Positions 25,144-31,893 of a DNA stretch of 64,000 nucleotides are shown piece by piece. The translations under genes were made by a program, and so were the position numbers. The DNA lies in the IMG/VR virus record IMGVR_UViG_3300045978_000284, positions 44,432-108,431 of that record; one strand, given 5' to 3'. The number at the start of each line of letters is the position of its first letter. The first letter of the stretch is position 1. Below the pieces are notes generated by a model. The model made no database searches, was not told the DNA's origin, and saw only the letters and a list, made by a program, of their open reading frames with translations. The DNA is from a virus.

Positions 25144-25749
25144 GTGGGGCCGGCGCCCGTGGACCTGAGCCTGATGCCCGCCTTCGGCCTGGAGCTGGAA
25201 CGCGTGCTCCCGACGATCGACCCGGTGAACGGCGATCGGCTCACGGTGGTGACGCCGGCGATGGCCGGAGCTGCCCTGGTGGCCTACTGGACGGTGAACC
25301 CGCCCCGGATCATCCGCCGCTGGTTCGACTACCCGAACGACAGCTGGCGGGGATACGTCCGGGAACGCCTGGCGACCCGGTGGACCCAGTGCGCGATCGT
25401 GGTCATCGAGGCCAACCCGGAGCCCGAGGACCCGCGCGACCTCGAGGAGCTGCCGGCCCGCGGGAGCCTCCTGCGCACGATCCGGTGCTACCAGCCCGAG
25501 GCGCCTGGCCAAGTCATGGTCCAAGACGTCTGGGGTGGGCACTTCGTGACGACCACGGTGACCCGCGCCCTCTGGGACCTCGGGATCCGTGCGACGGTGG
25601 GCAACATCATGCGGACGAACTGGGACTGGAAGCGCCGGCTCATCCGGGCTGGGATCCAGATCCAGGACTGGAACGGCCGGCGGAACATGGTCCAGTGGGT
25701 GATCCCCGAGCGGCCGCCGGCCGGCCGGCCCAGCTGGTGGGGCGAGTGA
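25144..25749 (+). CDS. Unknown late-cluster protein
   Basis: 201 residues from GTG 25144; an ATG at 25174 in the same frame is an alternative start. Contains AYWTVNPPRIIRRWFDYPND, a strand/helix alternation and DVWGGHFVTTTVTRALWDLG; C-terminus is Arg/Trp/Pro-rich. No recognised domain. The stop overlaps the GTG start of the ferritin-like gene that follows. Confidence 0.5.
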   Translation: MGPAPVDLSLMPAFGLELERVLPTIDPVNGDRLTVVTPAMAGAALVAYWTVNPPRIIRRWFDYPNDSWRGYVRERLATRWTQCAIVVIEANPEPEDPRDLEELPARGSLLRTIRCYQPEAPGQVMVQDVWGGHFVTTTVTRALWDLGIRATVGNIMRTNWDWKRRLIRAGIQIQDWNGRRNMVQWVIPERPPAGRPSWWGE

Positions 25750-26360
25750 TCCCCGCGGCGGAGGCCGCGGTGGTGGCCCGGCTCCTGCTGCGCGGGTCGG
25801 CGCTGGACGCCTACGCGGCCCACGCGAGCGGCTGGCTCGCGGATCGGCTGCCGGCCTTCGAGGCGGAACTGCGGTCCAACCAGGAGGACGAGCGCCGCCA
25901 TGCAGCCATCCAGGCCGAGCTGGCGGTCAGGCTCGACCCGGAGTGCCGCCCGGACGGTCAGGCCAGGCTTCTATTCGCCTCGTGGCGGGCCTGGGAGGCT
26001 CCAGGACGGCTCCTGATGCTGCACCTGGTTGAACGCATCGCCATGCTCTCGTTCGAGGTCCTGGGGCGGCGCCTGCGCCAGCTGGGGGCGCTGGACGAGG
26101 CACTCGCGGTCCTCGACATCGCCCGGGACGAGCGTCGGCACGTGCGGACCGGGCGGGACGCCCTCCTGGCAATCGGGCCGGTCCCCGCGGCCGCCGGCGT
26201 GTACCAGGCCATCCGGTCGGTGTACGCGGCGGATCCGCTCCTGGAGGTGGAGGCTCCGCGGGTCCTGGGAATCGGCCGGCTCACGGAGCTGGGTGACAGG
26301 GTGTGGGCCCGGTGGCAGAATGCTCGCGCGGGGAGTCTGGGAGACCACGGTGGCCCATAA
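25746..26360 (+). CDS. Ferritin-like four-helix diiron protein, copy 1
   Basis: 204 residues from the GTG at 25746, overlapping the previous stop; a longer upstream opening is out-of-frame overlap. Four long helices carry ferritin-like metal motifs: E49-D-E-R-R-H52 in helix 2, E96 (LVERIAML) in helix 3 and E129-R-R-H132 (IARDERRHVR) in helix 4. In helix 1 the expected Glu is Ser-18 (RGSALDAY), whereas the paralogue at 26729 has Glu-18 at the same spacing. It could therefore bind metal asymmetrically or be a partner subunit. The last codons overlap the tRNA-Met-like gene. Role unknown: iron storage, oxygenase/hydroxylase chemistry or a virion component are possible. Confidence 0.65.
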   Translation: MIPAAEAAVVARLLLRGSALDAYAAHASGWLADRLPAFEAELRSNQEDERRHAAIQAELAVRLDPECRPDGQARLLFASWRAWEAPGRLLMLHLVERIAMLSFEVLGRRLRQLGALDEALAVLDIARDERRHVRTGRDALLAIGPVPAAAGVYQAIRSVYAADPLLEVEAPRVLGIGRLTELGDRVWARWQNARAGSLGDHGGP

Positions 26361-26398
26361 CCATCGAGAAGCGGGTTCGACTCCCGCCCCCGTAACCA
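26327..26398 (+). tRNA. tRNA-Met-like (CAU), short D arm
   Basis: Anticodon arm GGTGG-CCCATAA-CCATC (26349-26365) gives anticodon CAU. Variable loop GAGAA, T arm GCGGG-TTCGACT-CCCGC (26371-26387), 3' acceptor strand CCCCGTA, discriminator A and encoded CCA (26396-26398). The 5' strand CGCGGGG (26327-26333) pairs with about six of seven acceptor bases. The D arm between them is too short for a standard cloverleaf, and position 33 is C instead of U. It overlaps the end of the upstream CDS. It may be degenerate or unusual. Confidence 0.5.
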
Positions 26399-26401
26399 GC
26401 T

Positions 26402-26476
26402 CGGGGCGTGGCGCAGAGGGAGCGCGCCTGGCCTGGGACCAGGAGGTCGCCGGTTCGAGTCCGGCCGCCCCGACCA
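26402..26476 (+). tRNA. tRNA-Pro (UGG)
   Basis: Full cloverleaf: acceptor CGGGGCG/CGCCCCG, D stem GCGC/GCGC, anticodon stem CCTGG/CCAGG with loop CCTGGGA (anticodon UGG), variable AGGTC, T arm GCCGG-TTCGAGT-CCGGC, discriminator A and encoded CCA at 26474-26476. Position 33 is C rather than the near-universal U, as in its neighbour. The next ORF starts one base after the CCA. Confidence 0.85.
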
Positions 26477-26477
26477 C

Positions 26478-26690
26478 ATGAAGGTCACCCAGTTCACGGC
26501 GGACCGCTCGGTCGAGGGCCAGATCACCTACCGGATCGACCTGGACGACGCCACCTTCCGCGAGCTGGTGTCCCTGAACCTGGACCAGCGCCCGATGGTG
26601 GCCGAGCTCTGGCGGGACTACGAGACCGACCAGGTGGAGATCTACACCGAGGACCAGCTCTGGGGCCGCCTGTCGGCGGTGCCTGTCTGA
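26478..26690 (+). CDS. Small unknown acidic protein
   Basis: 70 residues, ATG directly after the tRNA CCA end and no ribosome site, so initiation would depend on processing or leaderless-type translation. MKVTQFTADRSVEGQITYRI, then FRELVSLNLDQRPMVAEL. Acidic, mixed alpha/beta. No family recognised. Lies between the two ferritin-like genes. Confidence 0.5.
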   Translation: MKVTQFTADRSVEGQITYRIDLDDATFRELVSLNLDQRPMVAELWRDYETDQVEIYTEDQLWGRLSAVPV

Positions 26691-26728
26691 GGAACCCTCA
26701 AAACCCTCGAAACCATCCGGAGGCTCCC

Positions 26729-27298
26729 ATGCTGACTGACCAGATCCTCCACGGCTTCCTCTGGGACCAGGCGCGCGGCGAAGCCATCGGCCTTGGGCGG
26801 TTCGTGTACCTGCGGCGGAGCACCCGGCTCGGCGTCGAGGACCGGCAGCTCCTTGAGCGGCGGCTCGTAGACGAGGTGAACCACGGGGCCTGGCTCACGG
26901 CCCGGGCGCGGCACTACGGCCCGCGTCCTGTCCAGGGCGGCCCGGTCTGGGACACCTGCGAGCGGGACTACCACGGCCAGGTCGCCGGCGCGATCAGCCC
27001 GGAGGAGATGCTGGTGTACGCATACCTCCCGGAGCGCTTCGCCACCAGGGTCCTGCAGCGGGCCGCCGGCGACGTCCGGGTGCACGGCGACCGGGAGACG
27101 GCCGACCTCCTGGACCAGCTCGTCCTGGACGAGCAGCGCCACGTCCGGGAGAACGGCGCCCTCCTGCAGCGCTGGGTGGCCGACCCGGAGATCGGCCCCG
27201 GGATCCGGGCCGCCTGGCACGCAGCACTCCGGGGGAACTACCACAAGTCCCTGTTCTCGGCGCCCCTGCCCGTCGGCCAGCTCCCAGCCCAGCCATAG
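26729..27298 (+). CDS. Ferritin-like four-helix diiron protein, copy 2
   Basis: 189 residues from the ATG at 26729 after CCGGAGG; an upstream in-frame opening overlaps the tRNA and is rejected. It has a complete carboxylate diiron set: E18 in helix 1 (RGEAIGLGRF), E49-V-N-H52 in helix 2, E102 in helix 3 (LPERFATRVL) and E135-Q-R-H138 in helix 4 (LDEQRH). Spacing of E49/H52 is identical to copy 1. The architecture fits the ferritin-like superfamily (ferritin, rubrerythrin, MiaE-type hydroxylases). Its place beside tRNA genes makes tRNA hydroxylation one option; nothing fixes the substrate. Confidence 0.7.
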   Translation: MLTDQILHGFLWDQARGEAIGLGRFVYLRRSTRLGVEDRQLLERRLVDEVNHGAWLTARARHYGPRPVQGGPVWDTCERDYHGQVAGAISPEEMLVYAYLPERFATRVLQRAAGDVRVHGDRETADLLDQLVLDEQRHVRENGALLQRWVADPEIGPGIRAAWHAALRGNYHKSLFSAPLPVGQLPAQP

Positions 27299-27342
27299 CA
27301 GTCGGACCCAGTCGTACCCAGTCGGACCGGGTCCGACTGGGT
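27299..27342. repeat. Tandem decamers ending in a perfect palindrome
   Basis: Directly after the ferritin-like stop codon: CAGTCGGACC, CAGTCGTACC, CAGTCGGACC in tandem, then one G and the inverted copy. ACCCAGTCGGACC-G-GGTCCGACTGGGT is a perfect inverted repeat (27316-27342). It could be a terminator-like hairpin (no T tract) or a protein-binding site. Confidence 0.7.
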
Positions 27343-27600
27343 CTCGGCAAGCCAAGCCAAGCCAAGCCAAAGCCATAGCGTAGACGTAGGCGGCGCGAAA
27401 ACTGGAAGGTGGCGCCGCGTCCGCGTCCGCTCCGCTCCGCGCGCGCAAGGCGCCCGGAGCTTCGCGGGCGGAGCCCGGTCGGCCGCTGGCGCGGCGTAGA
27501 CGTAGGCGGCGGGCGGGCGGCGGGCTGGCGCCTGGACCGCGGCCCGCGGCCGCCGGTGCCCGGACCGCGGCGAAAAAACGTCGCGCCGTCGGTTCACCCC
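27343..27600. repeat. Repeat-rich non-coding region 1
   Basis: No convincing gene. Contains five near-tandem AGCCA words (27350-27376), then CGTAGGCGG at 27385 and 27501, each preceded by GTAGA. The first is followed by GGCGC...GGTGGCGCC, matching the shell of the promoter cassettes at 35077 and 39445 but without a good -35 box, so it looks like a decayed cassette. The remainder is CG-rich with several short palindromes. Confidence 0.6.
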
Positions 27601-27638
27601 TTGACACCTGTATCTCCCCGTGCGACATTGAACACATG
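27601..27638 (+). promoter_or_regulatory. Promoter with start codon at +1 (copy J)
   Basis: TTGACA (27601-27606), 17-base spacer, GACATT (27624-27629); the ATG of the next gene begins 7 bases after the -10 box, at the predicted transcription start. This is the closest to consensus -35 in the set. Confidence 0.65.
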
Positions 27639-28196
27639 CCGCACATGACGCGAATCGCCACTAACGCCCATGTGACGCGCGCGCCGTTCCCCGCGCGCAC
27701 TCCGCGCGCTACCGACTGCGAAATGACAATGCCGCGACTGAACCCGACCGCCGCCGCTCCCACGTCCGCCGCTCCCACGTCCGCCGCTCCCACGTCCGCC
27801 GCCGCCGTTGCCGCCGCAACGATCTGGCGCGAGCGGATGGAGCGGTACCTCGCCTCCGCCCGCGCCGATGCTGATCTGATCGCGGCGCGCCTCGGCGCCG
27901 AGCGCGCGATTCTCAAGTCCCTGCCCGCGACCTCGCCCGCACGCGACGATGTTGACCTCCGCGTGCGACGCCTCGCCGTTCGCCATGCCCGCGCTACCGA
28001 CCTCGTTTCGCGCCGCGTCGGCTGGCTTGAGCGCGCGACCGACGCGCTCAATCGCCTCGCGCCTCCGCCTCCGCCCGCGCGCCGCTCGCGTCCCACGTCC
28101 GCCAAACCCCGCCGCTCGCGCCCGACCTCCGCGCCCGCGCCCGCGCCCGACACCGCGCCCGCGCCCGCGCCCGCGCCCGAACCCGCCACCGTCTAA
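27636..28196 (+). CDS. Unknown Ala/Pro-rich helical protein
   Basis: 186 residues from the ATG at 27636, located at the predicted transcription start; a second in-frame ATG is at 27726. N-terminus low-complexity with three APTSA units encoded by CCCACGTCCGCCGCT-type repeats. Core about 63-140: TIWRERMERYLASARADADL and RRVGWLERATDALNRLA, helical. C-terminus is an Ala-Pro array. The core matches, by eye, the protein at 35236 (W-R-x-RM-x-x-Y ... WL-x-RA), which is also driven by a cassette promoter. Function unknown; nucleic-acid binding is possible given the Arg/Lys/Pro tail. Confidence 0.6.
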   Translation: MPHMTRIATNAHVTRAPFPARTPRATDCEMTMPRLNPTAAAPTSAAPTSAAPTSAAAVAAATIWRERMERYLASARADADLIAARLGAERAILKSLPATSPARDDVDLRVRRLAVRHARATDLVSRRVGWLERATDALNRLAPPPPPARRSRPTSAKPRRSRPTSAPAPAPDTAPAPAPAPEPATV

Positions 28197-28531
28197 CCCG
28201 CCTCACCGGGGGCGCGCGCGCGGAGTGCGCGCGCCCCTCCACTACTCGCCGCGTGACGACTACCCGGTAGACGTAGGAGTACTTCGTAGACATTCGTAGG
28301 CGGCTGGCGGCTGGCGGCTCGGCCCGGCAGCGCTGGCGGCAGCCCAGGACCTGGCCCAGGCCAAGGACCTCGGCGCCCAGCTCCCGCGCTCCGGCCGGCG
28401 TAGAAACCGTAGAAGCACGTAGGAGTACTTCGTAGACATTCGTAGGCGGCTGGCGGCTGGCGGCTCGGCCCCTGGCGGCTGGCCATCGGCCAAGCGGCCA
28501 AGCCCCGCCCCCAGCCCGGCCCCGGCCCCGC
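28197..28531. repeat. Repeat-rich non-coding region 2 with 55-bp direct repeat
   Basis: Contains a perfect 55-bp direct repeat at 28271-28325 and 28417-28471, starting ACGTAGGAGTACTTCGTAGA and including CGTAGGCGG and three GGCTGGC units. Around it are further GTAGA and GGCCAAG words. No gene seen on either strand; the reverse frames are open only because of composition. Confidence 0.75.
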
Positions 28532-28569
28532 TCGCAACCCGGCGGTGACACCGATACCTTATCACCATG
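28532..28569 (+). promoter_or_regulatory. Cassette promoter with GATA-N3-TATC operator (copy A)
   Basis: TCGCAA (28532-28537), 17-base spacer containing GGCGGTG, TACCTT (28555-28560). The palindrome GATACCTTATC (28553-28563) covers the -10 box. ATG at 28567 falls exactly 7 bases after the -10 box and is in frame with the gene at 28648. Confidence 0.7.
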
Positions 28570-28575
28570 CGCCCG

Positions 28576-28620
28576 CGTGCCGACCGTGCCGACCGTGCCG
28601 ACCGTGCCGACCGTGCCGAG
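28576..28620 (+). repeat. Tandem 9-bp repeat in leader
   Basis: Five tandem copies of CGTGCCGAC (last ends in G), between the cassette promoter and the ribosome site at 28634. If translated from the ATG at 28567 it would encode a repeated Arg-Ala-Asp tripeptide. Confidence 0.8.
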
Positions 28621-28647
28621 GCCGCAAGTCCACAGGAGGAGGCGACG

Positions 28648-28929
28648 ATGCCGATGACGGCGACTGACCTGGAAAACCTGGAGACCAACGTGGCGGAGCG
28701 ACGGAAGGTGGCCCAGTCCCAATTCAACAGGCTGTGGGAGGCGCTCGAGGAGGCAGCGACCGCGCCCCAGGCGCTGGTGTCGGGCCGGCTCGAAGCGGTG
28801 GCGCGCGCGCAGGAGGTGCTCAAGGACAGCCTGAACGCGGCGCAGGGCAAGGTCGCCGGCGTCCGGCTCCACGGCCAGCCGGTGCTCCGCAGGCCCCAGC
28901 GGGTGTACGACGCCGAGCGGTTCGCCTAA
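28648..28929 (+). CDS. Small unknown helical protein
   Basis: 93 residues from the ATG at 28648 after CAGGAGGAGG. An alternative in-frame start at 28567, at the predicted transcription start, would add a 27-residue repetitive leader. Helical: NLETNVAERRKVAQSQFNRL and RLEAVARAQEVLKDSLNAAQ, basic end RRPQRVYDAERFA. No family recognised. It is the only gene between two repeat-rich regions. Confidence 0.6.
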   Translation: MPMTATDLENLETNVAERRKVAQSQFNRLWEALEEAATAPQALVSGRLEAVARAQEVLKDSLNAAQGKVAGVRLHGQPVLRRPQRVYDAERFA

Positions 28930-29200
28930 GGCGGCTGGCGGCTGGCGGCGCGCGGGCCGGCTCTCGGCCCGCGGCGCCTACGAGCCAAGCAGGCGGCAGG
29001 CGGGCAGCGGGCGGCTGTCGGATCTCAGCTCGGACAGCTCTCCCGGGCTCGCCGAAATTCCAGGCGCCGGCCAAGCCATTCGGGCAGAGCCAACGGCGCG
29101 GTCGCGGCAGGACGAGACCAGTCGAGCGGCGTAGGCGGCGCCGAAATTCCAGGCGCCGGCCAAAGCCATCAGCACCCAATCAGCTCGGCGCCGGCCTCGC
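28930..29200. repeat. Repeat-rich non-coding region 3
   Basis: No gene seen. Starts with GGCGGCTGGC units, has a 24-bp direct repeat GCCGAAATTCCAGGCGCCGG-CCAA at 29051-29074 and 29140-29163, and CGTAGGCGG at 29130. The second repeat copy sits inside a GGCGCC...GGCGCC inverted repeat. Confidence 0.7.
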
Positions 29201-29238
29201 TCGCAACCTGGTGGTGACACCGATACCTTGTCACCATG
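29201..29238 (+). promoter_or_regulatory. Cassette promoter (copy B)
   Basis: TCGCAA (29201-29206), 17-base spacer with CTGGTGGTGACACC, TACCTT (29224-29229), degenerate palindrome GATACCTTGTC (29222-29232). ATG at 29236, exactly 7 bases after the -10 box and in frame with the gene at 29323. Confidence 0.7.
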
Positions 29239-29322
29239 TCGCCATGTCTCTACCTCGCCACGACGCCACGACGCGCGACCACCGCGCGCGAGCTGGCGAC
29301 AAATCCCCGAGTGGAGGCGCCA

Positions 29323-30015
29323 ATGTCCGACACGTTTCTCGAACAGCACTTCACACCCACCGAGCGGCGCTCGATCCGTGCCGCGGCGCGCGAGGTGGCC
29401 CAGCGCCAGCTGCAGGCGCAACGCCACCTGGCGCGCAACCGCTACCGGGCGGGCACGAAGCAGGTTGCCGGGATCTCGGAACTCGGGCTCACGGAGCTCG
29501 AGGTGCGGGCCGGTGTCCAGCGTCTCGACCTCGAACACGCCGCCATCAACTCCGCGCTGGAGGCGGGTGGCGACGTGCGCGCGACGGTGCGCGCGACCAA
29601 GGCGAAAGCGATCGTCACCCACGACCCGAAAGGTGAGGCGGCGGTGATCGACCGCCTCGCCGAGATGGCGGCGGCGCTGCCGCCGACGCTGATCGGCAAG
29701 CTCGCCGCCGAATTGAAGGAGGCCCGTCAGCGTGCCGCCAGGCGGGAGGCCGACATCTTCACCGTGGGGATGATCGTGGTGGTGCCCACCCTGACCATCC
29801 CCTATCCGCCGCGCGCGGGGATCGCGATGGTCGTCGCCAGGAACAAGGCGACCGTCACGATCGAGTACCAGGACGGCGCGCGCGAACGGCGCCGCGTCTC
29901 CCCCGCGTACCTGGAGGCGCCGAAGCAGACGGTGATGCCCCGCAACGCAATCGACGAGCAGGCGCTGATCGCGCACCGGCGCCGCCAACTCTTCCCGACG
30001 GAGGGTGCCCGATGA
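29323..30015 (+). CDS. Unknown protein with C-terminal SH3-like region
   Basis: 230 residues from the ATG at 29323 after TGGAGG; in-frame ATG at 29236 at the promoter +1 is an alternative. Residues 1-165 are helical and rich in Arg/Ala (TPTERRSIRAAAREVAQRQL). Residues about 170-215 form a small beta barrel-like segment: FTVGMIVVVPTLTIPYPPRA, VARNKATVTIEYQDG, VSPAYLEAP. That segment resembles the end of the protein at 39878. No known family. First gene of a run of ATGA-linked genes up to 31382. Confidence 0.6.
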   Translation: MSDTFLEQHFTPTERRSIRAAAREVAQRQLQAQRHLARNRYRAGTKQVAGISELGLTELEVRAGVQRLDLEHAAINSALEAGGDVRATVRATKAKAIVTHDPKGEAAVIDRLAEMAAALPPTLIGKLAAELKEARQRAARREADIFTVGMIVVVPTLTIPYPPRAGIAMVVARNKATVTIEYQDGARERRRVSPAYLEAPKQTVMPRNAIDEQALIAHRRRQLFPTEGAR

Positions 30016-30416
30016 TCAGCTACAACCTCCCCGACGCCGAACGCCAGGCGATCTTCGCCCGGCTCGGCGACATCCGCCGCGACCTCGACCTCATCATGAA
30101 GCGCAAGGACGAGAGCAAGGACCGCGCGTACTGGGCGGCGCGCGACGCGCTGATCGCCGAGCGCGACACCCTGGGCGCCCGGCTCGATGCCTGCGCCGTG
30201 AAGGTGGCCGATCCGCCGCGGCCCACGCCCGCGGCGCAGGCGAAGGCGGCGCTCGCCGACCGCGCGGCCCAGAACGCCGCACGCTGGGCGGTGCCGACCA
30301 AGGCCGCCAGAGCTGCCGCCAGCGAGCAGGCGCTGTTCCACGCCATCGTCGCCGGGGCCGAACGCGAGCTGACGGCGGCGGGCATCCGAAAACTGATCGA
30401 GCGGCTGGCGCAATGA
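30012..30416 (+). CDS. Unknown coiled-coil protein
   Basis: 134 residues overlapping the previous stop by ATGA. N-terminal coiled coil (ERQAIFARLGDIRRDLDLIM, then RDALIAERDTLGARLDACAV), Ala-rich linker, C-terminal helix AAGIRKLIERLAQ. No family recognised; translationally coupled to both neighbours. Confidence 0.6.
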   Translation: MISYNLPDAERQAIFARLGDIRRDLDLIMKRKDESKDRAYWAARDALIAERDTLGARLDACAVKVADPPRPTPAAQAKAALADRAAQNAARWAVPTKAARAAASEQALFHAIVAGAERELTAAGIRKLIERLAQ

Positions 30417-30604
30417 TCGACAAGCCTCCGGTCTGCTCATCCTGCGGCACGCCTGGCGGGATCCGTCGCGCGTACGGAGTGCCCTACGCGGTGTCGCCGT
30501 GCGGAGCGGTGTGGAAATACAACCATCGGTGGGTTCTCGTTCACCAGCACAAAGACTCGCAGCCGAGTGGCGTAGGCGAGCAACGAAAGGTGGTGCGGCC
30601 ATGA
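30413..30604 (+). CDS. Small zinc-knuckle-like protein
   Basis: 63 residues, ATGA-coupled on both sides. Starts MIDKPPVCSSCGTPGGIRRA with a CxxC and a further Cys at about residue 29 (AVSPCGAVWKYNHRW). A three-cysteine pattern plus His suggests a structural zinc site. Unknown function; one of many tiny CxxC proteins in this region. Confidence 0.55.
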   Translation: MIDKPPVCSSCGTPGGIRRAYGVPYAVSPCGAVWKYNHRWVLVHQHKDSQPSGVGEQRKVVRP

Positions 30605-30984
30605 TGATCGTGGACGTTCGGAATCACCTCAAGGCCAAGTGGCCCGACACGCGGTTCTACATCTCGGTGAAGCACCGCGGATCGGCGAACGGCTCGGACC
30701 AGCTGTGCGTGGCCTGGAAGACCGGGCCCGACTGGGTCCAGGTCGAGCGGCACCTGCTCATGATCCTGGCCGGCGACACCAAGTGGGACGAGTTCATCCT
30801 GAGGTCCTGCGACACGGAGGACGTCGAGGCGTACTGGGCGACGATCTGCCTCCGGCACCGCAAGACCATGCTCCAGTGCGAGACCTGCCGCTATGACGAG
30901 CTGTACGACCGGGAGCCGACCGACGACGAGAAGCTGGCGGCCATCATCTTCCCGGACCGGTTCGGTCCTGGAGCGATGCGATGA
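30601..30984 (+). CDS. Unknown protein, possibly LPD29-related
   Basis: 127 residues from ATG 30601 overlapping the previous stop; a longer opening from 30499 overlaps the previous gene and is rejected. MMIVDVRNHLKAKWPDTRFY, then WKTGPDWVQVERHLLMILAG parallels the start of the LPD29-type protein at 47234 (short helix, TRFYISVKHRG strand, W-x-GP, V-x-V). The C-terminus has a CETCRYDELY zinc-like pair. Relationship to LPD29 is tentative. Confidence 0.55.
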   Translation: MMIVDVRNHLKAKWPDTRFYISVKHRGSANGSDQLCVAWKTGPDWVQVERHLLMILAGDTKWDEFILRSCDTEDVEAYWATICLRHRKTMLQCETCRYDELYDREPTDDEKLAAIIFPDRFGPGAMR

Positions 30985-31382
30985 GCGACCCGATCGTGGT
31001 CCGCGCCCGCTCCCAGAAGGTGCGCTGCCGGCGGGTCAAGATCACGCGCGTCAAGGTGGACGGCGCTACGGTCCCGGGCGGCAAGGTGCAGCTGGCCGAC
31101 GGCCGGTGGGTCGAGCACAAGACGGTGGCCCAGGTCGTCGCCGAGCTGGCGGCCGAGCAAGGCCACGCGCCCTGGCAGCCGACGATGCGCCAGAAGAAGC
31201 CCAAGGCGGCGGCGCCCGCCCCGCCGCCGGCGCCGCCGACCTGGCGCCAGGAGATCAGGAAGGCGTCCAGCGGGCGGACGACGGCGTTCGCGGCGGCGTT
31301 CGTGCTGGCGAGCGGCGTAGGCGGTGCCGCGCGTCGTGGTAGCAGTCCCGCTCCGCCGGCGCCGCTTGCGACCCGGTGGTGA
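30981..31382 (+). CDS. Unknown basic protein
   Basis: 133 residues, ATGA-coupled to the previous gene. Residues 1-50 are a Lys/Arg-rich beta region (VVRARSQKVRCRRVKITRVK, GKVQLADGRWVEHKTVAQVV); then Ala/Pro-rich linker. The last 25 residues are encoded by the CGTAGGCGG cassette edge and the -35 region of promoter C. In the neighbouring frame the cassette TAG would have ended the protein earlier, so a recent frameshift near 31300 is possible. Confidence 0.5.
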   Translation: MSDPIVVRARSQKVRCRRVKITRVKVDGATVPGGKVQLADGRWVEHKTVAQVVAELAAEQGHAPWQPTMRQKKPKAAAPAPPPAPPTWRQEIRKASSGRTTAFAAAFVLASGVGGAARRGSSPAPPAPLATRW

Positions 31383-31403
31383 CACCGATACGTTATCACC
31401 ATG
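31366..31403 (+). promoter_or_regulatory. Cassette promoter with operator (copy C)
   Basis: TTGCGA (31366-31371), 17-base spacer with CCGGTGGTGACACC, TACGTT (31389-31394), palindrome GATACGTTATC (31387-31397). An ATG starts at 31401, exactly 7 bases after the -10 box; the next ATG at 31409 is in frame with the gene at 31481. Confidence 0.75.
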
Positions 31404-31480
31404 TCGCCATGCTCTGTCCGCGCGCACCAATGCCATCCCGCCCCGGGCCATGGCGACAACTCTCCCAGGAGGAGGTGCCG

Positions 31481-31687
31481 ATGTACGTCGAGCCGAACTA
31501 CCCCACCAAGAAGGCCCTGAAGACGGCGGTGGCCGCCGGCAAGGAGGTCTTGGTCTTTCACCCCGGGATCGGGCGGGAAATCCGCGACGGCGAGCACGCC
31601 GTCGAGGGGCCGCACTACCCGAAGCCGCACACCTGGTACGCCAGGGTGCGGGTGAAGGACTGCCGGGTCGAGAAGGTCATCAGCTGA
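31481..31687 (+). CDS. Small unknown protein
   Basis: 68 residues from the ATG at 31481 after CAGGAGGAGG. EPNYPTKKALKTAVAAGKEV then HPGIGREIRDGEHAVEGPHY and a short beta end. The phrase around GPHYPKPHTWYA is the kind seen in small phage proteins of unknown role. Promoter C drives it. No motif. Confidence 0.6.
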   Translation: MYVEPNYPTKKALKTAVAAGKEVLVFHPGIGREIRDGEHAVEGPHYPKPHTWYARVRVKDCRVEKVIS

Positions 31688-31700
31688 TTGGAGACTTCAG

Positions 31701-31728
31701 GCCGGCCCCTCTGCAGTCCGGGGCCGGC
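31701..31728. terminator. Hairpin between small genes
   Basis: Perfect 9-bp stem GCCGGCCCC/GGGGCCGGC with 10-base loop, 13 bases after the previous stop and 38 before the next start. No T tract. Possible terminator or attenuator. Confidence 0.45.
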
Positions 31729-31766
31729 ATGGTCCGCTGTGCCAGACACAGCCATAGGAGGAGCAC

Positions 31767-31883
31767 ATGAGGAACGGAGACGGGCTCAGGAAGCGGAAGT
31801 CGGGAACGTTCGCGGTGGCGTTCGGGCGCGCGCTGGATGCGATGGCGCTGGCCATCTGGTCCGAGCTGATCGACAGGTCATAG
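31767..31883 (+). CDS. Small peptide, 38 residues
   Basis: MRNGDGLRKRKSGTFAVAFG then a helix ALDAMALAIWSELIDRS. Strong TAGGAGGAG ribosome site and an equally strong TAGGAGG directly after its stop for the next gene support translation. Function unknown; a basic N-terminus and an amphipathic helix. Confidence 0.5.
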   Translation: MRNGDGLRKRKSGTFAVAFGRALDAMALAIWSELIDRS

Positions 31884-31893
31884 GAGGACACCA

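Noticed and set aside
28271-28471. CRISPR array
   Set aside because: The 55-bp repeat occurs only twice, spacing is 91 bases, and no cas genes are present; the Cas4-like nuclease belongs to the RecT operon.
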